This document shows, in pieces, positions 38,780-51,600 of a stretch of DNA of 64,000 nucleotides (the first letter of the stretch is position 1; every line of letters starts with the position of its first letter). A program made the translations under genes and the position numbers. Source of the DNA: Uranotaenia lowii (Eukaryota > Arthropoda > Insecta > Diptera > Culicidae); assembly GCF_029784155.1 (NCBI RefSeq), contig NW_026598500.1, positions 1 to 64,000 on the forward strand. Direction: 5' to 3'. Under the pieces are notes generated by a model. That model searched no databases. It was not told the origin of the DNA and worked only from the letters and a program-made list of their open reading frames with translations.

Positions 38780-40247
38780 CACATAGAGTAAATTATCTGA
38801 ATAACATAATCTGAGCATTCCAGACTTCTCAGACTTGCGTAGATATTCCGGGCAAAATACGAAAAAAATGTTCGGCTCACCCCGGATGTGGAAAACTGCC
38901 CAAATATTACTCGAGTTTATTCACATTTGCAATTAATGTGAGTGTACCCGTAAGAAAAGCGACACCTTTTGACAGCAATCAATTTATTTGCTTCAAACTA
39001 AAATTAAAGGACATGATTATTTTCGGTTCTTTAGTTAGAGTTTTCATACCTACATTTAAGTGAGCTTTTTTGTATGATTACGGGAACAAGCGTTTCGAAG
39101 CTCGTCTATTTGCAATCGTAATATAATCCTGCGGAAGAACCCTGTTAATTTCTGAATTTTAACATGTGCAGTATACCTTCTAACCTCAAACAGCTTTATT
39201 CTCGTTAATCTATCCTATTCCGCGACACGCATCAACGAGATTTTTCTCGGAAGAACCTACACAGAAATGCCAACATTAAAAATCAGTTTGCTATCTGACT
39301 TCCTGATACTTATGATTTTATAGAAACAATGATTTTTGATTGCACAACTGGAAGTTGAAGTAGGCGTTGACGAAATCGGACGTATATTTTTTTTCCGCGT
39401 GTGTTAAAATCATGCTTGGAAAAATATTTGTGTTTTCATGTTTTTCAATAATTGGAGGAATAGTTACACAGGACAGTTTCCACTTATTTCGAAGCTGGAT
39501 CAACCTTTTAGGCCCTTGAATACCGATGCTGTTCTTCTTGGGATGCCCTGGGGCGAGTGAGCAAGCCTTATGGGGCGTAGTGTTGTTTGCAAGGCCGGGT
39601 GTGACCCAGTGGCCCACAAATGTCCATTCCAGACTGCGGGCGAGTCCTCTTACTCAAAATTGGGAAAATGAAGAAAGCCGAAGCTAAGTATCCTTTACTT
39701 TTTAGTTCATTCTTAAAAAATGGGAAATCGATAAATTCAAAAAGTTTTAGGATGCACATTAATTGCTTCGAGTAGATATATAGCATGGAGATTTACTTTC
39801 CCGCACCGCTTGGAAATTCTAGTTCAAATTCTTGTTATCATTATTGACAAATTAAATGAATAATAATAATTATCGACAGTGTCTTCAATTTTAATTGGAA
39901 AATTCTTCTTTTGCTTGGATTTGATATGTATTGTTGATATTTTTGAAATCATTTGTTTACAAATTTTCAACGTATAGATTACTAAGATGCCTTAAATATT
40001 TTCGTGCATGCATTGGTGATAATTGTTTTCATCATTTAAATATTTTCTATAAATTTCAATTGCAAGTTTTTTTTTATCAAAATGAACAGATTTTGAATCC
40101 TTTTAAGAGGAAATATATAAATATTTTTTGAAGTAATTGGTTCCGTACTGCGATTTGCGAATGGTAACAAGGTAAGATGTCAACCTTGAATGAAAATATG
40201 CATTTTTTTGTTTTTGACTATATACTAAAATAGCTTAACTCTATTAT
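38780..40247. other. Intergenic or intronic DNA right of the satellite
   Basis: No gene recognised. 39480-39650 is distinctly more GC-rich than its surroundings, but its reading frames match nothing I know. Confidence 0.4.
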
Positions 40248-40600
40248 GGGGTTTAGTGGGGGGATTGGACAGGACATCAAACGATCGGACGACTGATATA
40301 CAATGGATTGTGGGTTCAAGCCAGCCGGGGTATCTCGGCAAATTTGGAATCATGAGTAGGTTACTTAGGAACCTTTTCAGGATTCTTTATTTTTTTCGAA
40401 CAGTTGGAAGGGAGTAAGATGAGCCAAACCTGTCCCAAGCCAATGGTAACGGACCCCTTGGTTGTGCTGCTATTATTGTTGATGAGTTAAGCATGAACAA
40501 TTTTTGAATATGCGATCGAGACTTCCCGTACCGACACGGGTCGAAAGACCTTTCAGCCACTGGTGGATTCTCATACATACATACATGCATACAATGATTT
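40248..40600 (+). mobile_element. Possible tRNA-derived SINE
   Basis: A segment near 40250-40330 contains GGTTCAAGCC, which fits a Pol III B box (GWTCRANNC), about 60 bp after a G-rich block (TTAGTGGGGGGATTGG) that could be a degenerate A box. A short CATA microsatellite lies at 40571-40595. I cannot see target-site duplications, and the boundaries are approximate. Confidence 0.3.
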
Positions 40601-40894
40601 TTGATCGCACAACTTCTAAGTATGTATTACATTTTATAATTAAAAACGATTTCCGCAAAAATTGTCGCATCCCCCCTGGGGGATCTGGCCGGATTAATTT
40701 GTGGTTATTCTGACGTTTTGTTTCTCCTCTTTCTTTTCTTCGTCCGGGATGCCAGTTGCGTCGACATTGAGCAACCGTGATTCCAATTCAAAACACATAA
40801 ACCCAATAGTCAATTTTGTTAAAATCTGCGCTGGAAGGCTTCTGTTGGCAATTCTTGCCTAAAGTTCTCTGTGCCTAAAGGTACATACAATTGA

Positions 40895-41350
40895 TTCGTC
40901 CACCGGTAAAAAGACGGATTGGCAAAGGGACGCAGGTTTTTCAGGCTGCTGTTTTTATTGTTTGCTTATGATTTGGTCACCGGTGAAAACACGGATTGGC
41001 TCAGGAAGCGCAGATTTTTAAGGATGCTGCTACGAAAAAACCGTCTCTGATTCGGCCACCGGTAAACAGACGGATTTGCTCAGGGAGCGTAGGTTTTTAA
41101 GGCTGCTGCTACGATTATGTTCCGGCTCTGGTAAACAAAGACAGAGCGGCAGGAAAAGCTAAGATCTGAATGACTGTTGCTAAGAACATTTTCCGATTGT
41201 TCCGACTTTGATAAACAAAGACAGAGCGGCATGAAAAGCACAGATTGAGAAGGTTGTTATTAAGAATGTTTTCGGATTGTTCCGGCTCTGGTTAACAAAG
41301 ACAGAGTGGCAGGAAAAGCATATAGATTGGAATGACTGTTGATAAAAATT
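40895..41350. repeat. Minisatellite, six units of about 79 bp in two sub-types
   Basis: Corresponding points lie at 40901, 40978, 41057 (type A, CACCGGTAAA...GACGGATT) and 41126, 41206, 41286 (type B, CTCTGGTAAACAAAGACAGA). The spacing is 77, 79, 69, 80 and 80 bp. The copies share the pattern of a GGTAAAC-like block, a purine-rich block and a GCTGCT/GACTGTTG block. No coding frame is conserved. Confidence 0.75.
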
Positions 41351-42418
41351 GGATGTAGAATTGAGATGAAAGATATTTGGGAATATAATCAAGAATTTTT
41401 CTTAAGGATGGAATGTAAAATTAAGATGATCAGGAACCCTTAAACTAAGAATCTACGTCTTAATCGATAAATTTTGAAAGGCTTTCTCAATTATAATTTC
41501 CACATCGTTTGGGGCGAAGTGCGCCAGTTAACGTTTAATACGTGTTTATTGATTCAAGTGCTTGCCAGGTAAAAATACATCTATTTGACTTCACAGATGG
41601 AAACATATATCTATTGCTACACCCAGGGCTGCCAGATATTCTAACATTCTTGTGAACAGTTAATAAAAACTATATTAAATTCAGAACTTTCATATATTTC
41701 CGTTTATATTCAAGTTATGTTTTCCAATTAAACATAGTAATTTCTTTTGAAGTGTTGTAATGAAAACTGCTCATAAATTTAAACAAATATGAACATACTT
41801 ACAGATAAAAGGACATGGCGCAATTTGCTCTGCCTCGAAATTTTTATTCAAAATCGCTCGAATAATAGAAATAATAATTGAATTAGGAAAATTTTCGTTT
41901 TGTTATGAATGTTAAAGTCTAATGTTCATCATTAGAACAGATGACACGTGATTTATTTCAAGAAAAACTTCTTAAAAAATTGTTTGGTTTTCCGTCTAAT
42001 TTACGTAATATAGAAAATTAAGAAGATTAAAAATGTTTTTGAACGCATGAAAGTGTAATGTAATTTTAATGCATCAATTATGATTATGATTTATCTCATG
42101 TTTCATAAGAAAGCATATTGTTCAGCTCATTGCTTGGCTTGAATTGGTTTTTTGGCTACAGGAGCAAAATCGCCTGAGTTTATATTAAATTTCCTTCCCA
42201 TTTTTTTTTAATTTCTAATGGAGTTTTTTAGTTCCCTTGTCAACAAAATAACAAAACCCCTTGTGTCCATGCCTTATACAATCCCAACTGGGATTATGAA
42301 TGTCAAAAATTAAAAAAAACCATTCAAACATTAAATTTATAGTATCTTAATAGTTCTACAGAATACACTTAAAATTTTAGACTCATCTAACTACTTCTAT
42401 TTCGACTCCACATTTTAG
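41351..42418. other. AT-rich DNA, probably the last intron of the gene ending at 42888
   Basis: No exon recognised. It ends in a pyrimidine-rich tract and ATTTTAG at 42412-42418, the 3' splice site of the next feature. Confidence 0.4.
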
Positions 42419-42888
42419 AACCGGTCGACTTTTCCCGCAACGAATCTGGAGCGGCGGCCGGCGGCGGCAACTCAACGAACAGCACCACATCGGGGGGATC
42501 GTCCGGCGGCTCGGGTCGCCTAAATCAGACACCTTCAGTAGGCTCGGGAGCAAACGCGCCCGATAAGAACTCCTTCGGCATGTACAGCCACCATCATCAC
42601 ATGGGTGGCAAACCGGGATCGTCGATCTCAAACAAACATCATCCCGGGGCCGGGGCAGCTGGAGGTCCACCGATGGGCGGCGGCATCCTGAAGGGGCTGG
42701 GATCGAGCAATTCATCGTTCAGCTTGGTTCGGCGGTCGGCGGCCATGATGGAACCCAGGTCAGGTGTGGCCGGGACGTCCGATTTGATGATGAGTGACGA
42801 CGACGATGATTTCGTTAATGACGATTCGGATGAGGATTGCAGCGATGTAGATATTTTGGGAGACGAGAAGGATGGCTACATGACGTAA
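42419..42888 (+). CDS. 3'-terminal exon of an unidentified Gly/Ser-rich, acidic-tailed protein (partial)
   Basis: An acceptor site (ATTTTAG) at 42418 opens a GC-rich frame of 156 codons that enters with two bases of a split codon and ends in TAA at 42886-42888. Features in order: a PVDFSRNES start, a Gly/Ser/Asn-rich low-complexity stretch, a His cluster (YSHHHHMGG, about 42580), SFSLVRRSAAMMEPRSG, and an acidic tail (SDDDDDFVNDDSDEDCSDVD). GC content and codon use differ sharply from the AT-rich surroundings, which supports real coding. The composition resembles the tail of a nuclear regulator such as a transcription factor, but I do not recognise the family. An internal ATG at 42580 could start a 102-aa protein, but the frame is open well upstream. 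No upstream exon is visible in this window. Confidence 0.75.
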
Positions 42889-43263
42889 ATGGAACCGGGT
42901 GTCAATTTTAGAAATAGGGGAACGATTTCACTGAAAATTTGTAGAACTTCTATGAATTATTAGTTTGGTTTTAGTTTATTCTGTGAATTTGAAGGAGATT
43001 TTTATTTATTTTGTATTATTTGTTGGTAATGTTTTTCTTGAAAAAAGTTCTTTGATTAGTTTGAAGTGAAATTGTTCAAAAATGTCAACAATAACTCTAG
43101 TCATTAGAACAGTTATGAATCATCAGAAAACTGATTGTATAGTGGAACCCTGTTTCAGCTCTATAGTGTTAATGATTGAAGAACCAAACTTCTCTTTGTG
43201 TTTGCTTTTAGCAGCAGCGTACAAATCTAATCAATTTTAATGTAATCTGAACAGATTTTAACA

Positions 43264-43269
43264 AATAAA
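43264..43269 (+). terminator. AATAAA, candidate polyadenylation signal
   Basis: First AATAAA after the stop at 42888; a second one follows at 43394. Confidence 0.5.
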
Positions 43270-43393
43270 CCAACTCAAACATGTAGCGCGTGGTAGAGTT
43301 TAGCGATTTGAGTAAGTAACAACTGTATATAAATAGCTTCTACATTGTATAAAGTCCCACCACACACACGTTTGATTACGAAATCTGTGAAAC

Positions 43394-43399
43394 AATAAA
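43394..43399 (+). terminator. AATAAA, second candidate polyadenylation signal
   Basis: AATAAA 506 bp after the stop codon; it may define a longer 3' UTR. Confidence 0.4.
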
Positions 43400-43425
43400 T
43401 CATCCTTCCAGTGCTATGTAAGCTC

Positions 43426-45040
43426 GAAAGACTAATTATTTCGTTCGACAATTAGCGACCACAAAAGCGGATAAATTGCTCAATTAATTAGTTTTCTCTA
43501 CCTCCACATTTTCCCAAACGATCATGATTGCGAAATGATTGCGCTTCTCCACCCAAGGTAGAAAATTGACCGAAAGCTCCTAATCTACTACTAACGCAAC
43601 CCGCCAGTCTACCTATTTTCGTCGCGGAAAAGGCGGAGTCATCCTCGATGTATGCAATTGTTCCGCTCTTATGTGACCGTTTTCCTGAGAATATTTCTGT
43701 CTAGGTATACGAGTAACTTTATATATATCAATCCACACATACAGTGGAAAATTCTCCCACCCATTTTGAGGAGTCCACCCTCAAGGAAAAAGGAAAATCC
43801 GGAAAATGTGCCACGGTTGAAGGGAGGGAATAGCAGCGGGGAAACTCGTAAGCTGGTACAAAGACACGCCAAGCGACAACCACTTATGGAGCAATCAGTG
43901 TCGTCAAGTCATGTTTTTTTTTATTTACGTTCCCCGAATCCTCGAATTATCTGGGAGGGACTGTCCTGGGAAAGAAACTTTTTATAAAAACGACAAAAAA
44001 CATCATTAAAAAGAAAGAAAAAAAAAGACAAAATAGGCGGAAGAAGCGGTTTTTCGGTTTCTATCGAGTTCATAGCACCGTGCCTACGACGAGGAAGACT
44101 ATACGTGATGAGATTTTTCGTTGGACCATTAGGCCCAATTAGGTTTGATGTAGATACGACAGATTCTAGGGGCGAATGCATGCCGGCAACTTCCGCGCGT
44201 TTGATTGGGGAGCTTTTATGACGAAAATATAATTGATTTGTACTCTAGCTACTAATTTAGCCTGCAAGCATATTTTTCGTCCCATGAAATTCGGAATAAT
44301 TATTGTTAAATTGAAAATCTATAAAATTATATTGAGTACACAGTAGGATTTCACTTATTCCGCTCGGGATCATCATCCTCTGAATTACAGGAAAACAGCT
44401 CAAAATGACACTTGCATTGTCAAAAACTCGTAGTAGGTACTCATTTCTCCTGAATGTCGAAGGAATTCTTTTTCGAATATTTAGGAGCTCATCAAATTCA
44501 GGGCAGCAATTCTCTGTAATACATAACACATGAAAAGTTTTCACTTTCATGTGTTTATTTTTGAGCATTGATCCGCAAATACTATTGCTCCCGATTATCA
44601 GTTGCGACGGTTGCAACCACAGAAGCTGCTAAAAGTCGTGCAGCAACATTCACCGGCAAAGTGTCGTCAATTTTGGCACGAAACCGGCAGTACAGTGTGA
44701 AGCTCAAAATTTTATTTTTAGGACCGCTGCTGGTTGCTTCAATGAACTACAAGACGCCTGATGAGTAAGATCAAGTATCGTTAGTATCAGAAACATTAAT
44801 GTGTTGCTAGAGCACGTAAATATTGAAATAATGTTGATACTTACGGTTTTTGATGCCGCTCCGTCTGCGAAACCAAAACATTTTGTTTGGGTTCCGCATG
44901 CTTTGAGTCAATTCGCAATTGAAACAATAGCGGTGATGATTGATGATGACAGCTGATGATGGTAAACACGGTACAAATGTTTACCAAATCACACTGTGAA
45001 GCCAAACAACTCAAATTGGGTTTGTGGTAACACAACAGTG
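43426..45040. other. Intergenic DNA
   Basis: No recognised gene or repeat. Short frames on both strands lack codon structure or family motifs. Confidence 0.4.
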
Positions 45041-45246
45041 TTGCCAGATATTCTGGGTAAGAATATCAAAGTACTCATTAAGAAATGAGTACTTTCCCGG
45101 TTAGGGAATATAAGAAGTGGAAAGTGACAATTAGCTATCGCTAATTAATATGGTTGTATTCTAATGACCTGATGACCTAATGACCACTGACGAAACTGAA
45201 TAAAGATAACTCTATTCCACCACTGAAACCTGCGTTTTTCAACAAA
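45041..45246 (+). mobile_element. Possible solo or fragmentary LTR
   Basis: A 206-bp segment begins TGTTGCCAGATATT and ends TTTTTCAACA. It contains GAATAAAGATAAC, like the polyadenylation part of many insect LTRs. No 5-bp target duplication can be seen, because the DD37E element follows directly. Weak call. Confidence 0.25.
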
Positions 45247-45248
45247 GG

Positions 45249-46521
45249 GTGATACGGTCAAAATTTGGTCAAGGGAAAACGTGTGTAAATCGGTGAAATC
45301 GTTTATTTAAAAAATCAAATGAAATTTCTTTTTCAAGTTTAATTAGTATAAAATTCAGGAAAAATATTCAGTTAGGCTTCCGCTTTTCCAAATCCGAATT
45401 GCCGGGCCTTACGCTTAACCCCCATCAGATTTTGTACAGCCACCTTGTCCACCTTCCTCACCGCAGAAAGCCAGTTTGCCTTGAACTGCTTCTCGTCCTT
45501 AGCAGTTTTTTTGGTCTTCTTTAGGTTCCGCTTGACAATAGCCCAGTATTTCTCAATTGGGCGGAGCTCTGACGTGTTGGGAGGGTTCTTGTCCTTGGGA
45601 ACCATCTGCACGTTGTTGGCGGCGTACCACTCCATGGCCTTTTTACCGTAATGGCATGATGCCAAATCCGGCCAAAACAGTGCCGTGTTTCTTCAGGAAA
45701 GGCAGCAGACGTGTATTCAAACACTCTTTCACGTAAATTTCTTGGTTGACAGTCCCGGAAGCTATGAAAATGCTGCTTTTCAAGTCACAGGTACAGATGG
45801 CTTGCCAAACCAGATATTTCTTCTCGAACTTTGACAGTTTCATGTGCTTGAAAATATCTGCTACCTTTCCCCTTCCTTTTGCCGTATAAAACTCCTGTCC
45901 CGGAAGCTGCTTGTAGTCGGCTTTGACGTAGGTTTCGTCGTCCATTACCACAGTCAAACTTCGTCAACATCGTCGTGTACAGCCTCCGAGATCGCGCTTT
46001 GGCCGTCGTATTTTGTTTATCATCGCGATTTGGAGTCACTACCTTTTTGTAAGTCGATAGTCCGGCTCGTTTTTTGGCTCGATGCACGGTTGTAGACGAT
46101 ACACCCAGCTTATTTGCGGCATCTGGGAGAGAGAAGTTAGGGTTTCGCTTGAAATTACCGGCAACTCTCTTTGTCGTCTCAGCGGCTTCCGGTTTTCGAT
46201 TTCCCCTCGATCCAGACTTCCTGGCTGTCGACAAACGTTTCCCAAACACTTTAATTACATTTGTAACGGTTGATTCGGCAACTTTTAGCGATTTTGCGTG
46301 CGAGTAGCTCGGATTCTTGAAAATTTTGATACGCTGCTCTTCTTCCTTGGACGGCATTTTGACAACTGAAGAGTGAATTCCAAAATCAAAATAGGAGCAA
46401 CATTCTACACACACACACACACACACACACACCTTAAAAATGAGGGGTGTTCAGGTTTTTTAAATGCAAAATTGAAAGAAATACGTCAAGTTGATATTGA
46501 CCAAATTTTGACCGTATCACC
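45249..46521 (-). mobile_element. Tc1/mariner-superfamily DD37E transposon, defective
   Basis: The terminal inverted repeats GGTGATACGGTCAAAATTTG lie at 45249 and, inverted, end at 46521 (about 25 bp matched). The total of 1273 bp is typical for this group. It encloses a minus-strand transposase with frame breaks. A TA duplication is not apparent at the ends. A (CA)n run of about 26 bp at 46407-46432 lies inside, upstream of the transposase start. Confidence 0.88.
45372..46358 (-). pseudogene. DD37E (ITmD37E-like) transposase, frameshifted
   Basis: Cut-and-paste transposase. It starts at 46358 with MPSKEEEQRIKI. Helix-turn-helix segments follow (SLKVAESTVTNVIKVFGKR; DAANKLGVSSTTVHRAKKR). The catalytic motifs are VVMDDETYVKAD (first Asp), PDLASCHYGKK (second Asp) and ELRPIEKYWAIVK (Glu), with exactly 37 residues between the second Asp and the Glu, hence DD37E. 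The frame changes near 45960 and again near 45655, so no full-length protein can be made. The C-terminal end is at 45372. The family is known from mosquitoes; the assignment rests on the motif spacing. Confidence 0.88.
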
Positions 46522-48326
46522 GTTTATCATTGACAAAAAATTAATGTTTTGGCATTTTTTTCTTTTGGTGAAAAAAGTTGGTTGCGTGGAAATGAAAACA
46601 GAGCCGATCAGCCGTCAAAAACAACGGACATTCCTGCTGTTGGTGGATGCCGTCGACGAGAGACGGGAAGAAATACCCCGAAATCCGAACCCTCCTATCG
46701 GCCGAGCCCGAACATAGTGTATAGCGAAAATTGAATAAATATTCACATTTTTAAATTGAAAGAATTTTTTTTTAATCGCTGAAAAAAAAATCTGAATTCT
46801 TTGAAAATCGTGGATGGAAGGCGATGCGAGCCTATAGGAACACTTCAAAATTCCCTGCAAATTACAGGAGAAAACGAACTTTCAGGTGAATTCGATAGTT
46901 GTTTTCCTGAGCGTTTCTGCTGTCCTCAAATCTTTCTGTAATTTCAGCTATTGAAAATACAGGACGAAATCGTGCTGATCACAGGAGAAAACATTAAGTG
47001 TGTAGTTAACACGTTGTGAATTTCATGTAAAAAATCTGAAACAACTTAGAAAAAATATGTTTTTACCAAAATTGTGCTGCGGGATTTACAGCATTTTGAT
47101 CCCATAGTCTCGATTCTGTACAAGACTCTCTTCCTATCTGTAGCAGTAAATACTGCAAAAATTTGCGACGACTTTTAATGATATGTACCTACACATAACA
47201 TAAGAGTAGCAATTCGATCCTAAGCCTACCAGAACTACTCATCCGAAATTTGGGCTCAATCGGATCACGAAATCAATCCCTTAACAAGCGATTAAAAATA
47301 TGCGCGATTTTTTTTGGACGTTTTATTAAAGGAAGGCATCAAAACCACTTTTACCCTTACAACTGTTTCCAATAATATGCCATTTTTTCCTATAAGTCCA
47401 CATCTCAAAAAAAAATTTATTTTTTTTGTAAAAACTGTAGAACATAGATACTTGAATCATCGATCAACTTTATCGAAGACTGCATGAGAAAAAAGCTTGC
47501 TTTTTGTTAATATTTAACCGTTTGGAAAAGTATGGTAATTTTGAGAAAATTGAAAATCCAAAATTTAAAATTTAGTTCATGTTTACGACTAAAAAACACA
47601 TGATATTTTTGCAGTTATTAAAAAAAATCCCTGAAATTTGAGGTTAGATTTCTTTATGAAAATAAAATCATGTTTTAAATGTACATTAGGGTGTGTAATT
47701 TTGCAATTGTTTTTTAATTTTGAAAACCCTGTAGTCTAAAAAGTTTCCTTTTTGGTCAAAACGAATGACAGAATTTTTGCAGATTTTTTAAATGAGGTAC
47801 CCGGTTTTTGATTTGAAATTTCGATTGGAAAAACGCTGAAGATTGTTCTGAGAAAGTCCCTTTTTTGTTTTTCTAGAATGAATTCCAATATCCAGAGCAT
47901 ACTTTTATTCATAAAAAAAAACTAGCAACACTGACAGATTTTCCGTCCGATTTTCAGAAATATTTTTCTAACAATAAAGTTATTGATTTTAAAGCATTGA
48001 AATGTTCTGATTAAATGATCTCCATTTGATTCTCTATCATTTGCAAAAAAAGTTAGGGTTATTTTTTTTTGCATTGCGTGAGAACAAATATTCAAGAAAA
48101 CCAAAAAAGTGACTTTCTCCTAACAAATTTTCCATACAACAAATCAAAACCTGGGAGTTTTTGGAAGTTAATTGTCCCGTCTCATCTGTACACGCTCAGC
48201 AAGTGTGTGTAAGAAATGTCAAAAACAACTCTATTGGAGCACTAATACCTGTCTATCCACCTTTCTTTCATATCTGTAGAATATTTCTCTCCAAAAAAAT
48301 GTTTCATCTCGCCGAGCATGCCATGA
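46522..48326. other. AT-rich intergenic DNA
   Basis: No gene recognised. 46585-46715 has a short open frame with higher GC content (MKTEPISRQKQRTFLLLVDA) that matches no family I know; it might be a transposon remnant. Confidence 0.35.
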
Positions 48327-48664
48327 AAAATTTGAATCATAATGTTAAGAGCAAGTTTACTGGTGTTGGGAAAAAGTGGTAGAAATTTTGTCACTTTTAG
48401 CACATTTTGAAAAATTTGTCATGGAAAAACATTTTCAAGATCTGCCTTCAAGTTTTTTAAAAACACGTGTTGTAGTCTCGCATGCTGTGATGCAAAAATA
48501 GCAATAATTTTAACACATATGGCTGATATAGAAACAGTGCGGTAAAAAAATACAATATCTAAAGATCTTGAAAACATTTTTGCATGGTAAAATTTTCAAA
48601 ATTTCAAAATGTCTACCACTTTTTCCCAACACCAGTGAACTTGCTCTAACATGTTCAAATTTTT
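48327..48664. repeat. Imperfect foldback, arms about 105-115 bp
   Basis: The left arm 48327-48442 and right arm 48562-48664 are inverted copies sharing, for example, TGGTGTTGGGAAAAAGTGGT and its inverse (48362 and 48617). They are separated by about 120 bp. There is no coding capacity and no clear target duplication. Confidence 0.7.
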
Positions 48665-51600
48665 GTGACTTTCTGTCAAGTTGATTCTGAGACAGCATCG
48701 AAGGCGTTTTTCGACTTTTATTTTTGGGCATCACTCGCGCCATTTATACTGTATACTATGAGCCACCTTTTTTCCAATAAAGGCTTTTTTGATTATGTTT
48801 TTTTTTTATTTCCTGAAGCTTGTCACTTAGAATTACTTGAAATTTTTAATTTGGTCGAAGTTATGACAAATTTAGTTGATTGTCCTCCTTCGGCACAAAA
48901 ACAATATATTTGACTTTTTATCACTTCACTCCACCACAGTTTTTTTCGTAAAGGCACGATTCCAGATCCAATCAATACAGACAGACTATAAACTATCTGG
49001 ACCTATTGAAGTGCTATGCAGGGGAAACGGTCACATTTGGAAGCAGTCTTCTTTGTATATTTTACCATTCATCGTGTCAATCGTTATGAAACGTAGAATG
49101 ATTTGCAGATTTCATAGATCGTCAGCCTACTCAAATACTAGACATCATATTTTCCTTTTTCAACACCATTAAATACAGGCGAGACTTGTCAACGAAAAGT
49201 TTCTAGCTAGAAACTTGCCAGGTGTCCACTAAAAATTCGTTTTGCTGTCCATTACGATTTTTTTTTTCAAAATGTCTATTCACTAGCGGACCAAACATTT
49301 TGCGCACGATTTGACCACCGTTTTTCGATTATTTTACCGGTGAGCAGCTTTTCTATCTTCTAGAAATGAAGTCAGGCTTGTTTATTGTTCAGCTAGATGA
49401 ACCAGTAAGAAAAAAAATACCTTTATTATCTCTCACATTACTTAACTTCATGAAATCAATCATCTTCACTTCAATTCAAATTTCAGCTCACTGTTAGATC
49501 CTCTGCACTCTTTAAAATTTTCTTGGAAAATATGGCATTATAAAGTTCATATTATTTATACTCTAACGATTGATATATTGGAATGAATATTTTTGTTATA
49601 AATTTTTCAAATGCCTTAAAGTTTACTCGTGTATTTCTGGAAAATTGTAGTTTTTGTTCGATCGAAAAAGAATGAAAATAAAATTTAAAAGATCTGAAAA
49701 TTTCACCAAATGCTTCATAAAATATCAAGAATTGTTTGGCATTATGTACACCATGCAAAATTTTAGTTTTTGTTCCCCCTGGCTCTGAGGGACTCAAATA
49801 GATTATAAGAAAAGCCCTAAATTAGTTTAAAAATATCTTCTTCAGTCTTTACACTAAACAAACCAGCTAAAGCTAATCGTAGACTGGCGGAATTGAGTAG
49901 GATAGAAAAAAATATATACGTTATCCGAAAACAGTCCCTATTAATCCTGTTACCATGATGTTTGGAATAAGACCGTGTCATCATCCTAACAATAAAATGT
50001 TATTTAATTTTATCATTTTTTTTTTCATTTTGTCACTTTTATCATTTGCAAAAGCATATTTTTATAAAAGACTCACAATATAAATCAGCAAAATCTAATT
50101 GATAAATAATACCGAAATCAAATTTATAATGCTTCAACAAAAGATACAAGCACATACATAGGTACTGACAATGTTGTCGTTCCCCGCTCATTGTTTCGGG
50201 ATGAATGAAACTTCCTTTCATTGTCGTCGGTCGCAAAATGCTACACGAGGGGAAACTCCATTGTTGTTACCTTATTGATTTTCCCAAACGCCTCTCATTA
50301 CAAAAGATCAACCTTTGGTCTTTATTCCTATGAAGTGAAAGACAGCACTTACCTATGTCCTATGTATCATCAGGAAGCACTCTTCGGGAAACAAGGATCC
50401 GTAGTCGGTGTGTTGAGATTATATGGCAGTACATTTAACCATCCAGATTTTCCCATCGTGATTTGGAAGTGACAACGGAAGTCGACGACGAAGATGCACT
50501 TTCACAGGAAAAAATCTCTCGACTCTACCCTCAGTTATACATTTTTTCCCATCCAACAGTCACATGTCGGTGTCATCATGTCACAGCTTTGAACGTTGAA
50601 CTGTGATAAGAGTAAAGTAGGCCTTTTCACCTGACGGCAGGCAGGGCCTACTTGTCCTGATTGTGTCACACGGCAACTTTTAAATTCTAATGATGATGAG
50701 AAACTGTCTCATTAGAGCCGGAAGATACATTTGGATAATGGACCAGATACTTGGCCTGCTTTGTTCATTAGTTTTTGAAGAGTGTTGGGAAAAACTGGTG
50801 GTTTGTAAATGGTACATTCACAAGCGGGCTTTGTTTAAAGTTTGGTGGAAATAAGTTATGTTATCTTATGTTTTACCACAGAATAACGATAAAAAGTAAT
50901 ACAAGCTATCTTGAAACGACAGACGATCGTTATTAAGCAAAGCCAATTTTAAGTTTTATGAGAGCTTACGAGCATTTTATAAATCTCGTTTGATAAAATT
51001 GTCTTAATTTTGTTTTTATTCGATTTGCTGGAGTTCTAATTTCTTCCAATACCATGGAGAATCACTATGCTGAAACATTATTCTGAAAATATTGCCTTCC
51101 TGTACCTAATTACATTCAATTGCTTTTTGTCATTTGATTCGCCCAACAACAATAGAGCGAAGGATTACGCTTGAATTAGAATCAAAATGTCAACAAGGGC
51201 TAAGCGGAATGATAGAAAATACCATAATAGAACAACAATGGATCTCTAATCTGATTGAAATCTTTCTTCGATGAGATATTTTCAAAGCAGAGCATCGGGT
51301 TAACAAGAAAAATGAAAACAAAAAACGGGAAAATTCAATAATGTTGTCCCATGCTGTGCCGCAGCCAGCATCAACCTGCTCTCATAAGCAGTGCAACGGG
51401 GAGTGGAAAAATATTGTTGATTTCCTTTTTATGAGATATGCTGCTGGAAAACGGTGAAATACCTGATAGTTGTTTTTGAGTGTTCAGCGCAACAGCTAGA
51501 AGGATGATTAACTTTTAACGTTTGAATTCCATCTGTCACAAAAATTTGCGAAAAGAAAAAACTCTTAATGAAAACTCGAGTTAAAATTGAGATTAAAAGC

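Larger units (their letters stand above)
42889..43425 (+). other. Probable 3' UTR of the preceding exon
   Basis: AT-rich, with two AATAAA signals at 43264-43269 and 43394-43399. No other gene seen. Confidence 0.55.

Noticed and set aside
39318..39786. Possible gene on the minus strand, GC-richer than its surroundings
   Set aside because: No family motif, no splice-consistent structure.
44257..44768. Short frames on both strands
   Set aside because: No recognisable domain; AT-rich composition like the neighbouring non-coding DNA.
50010..50045. Short stretch resembling the inverted satellite unit
   Set aside because: Only a few imperfect units; expected by chance in such AT-rich DNA.
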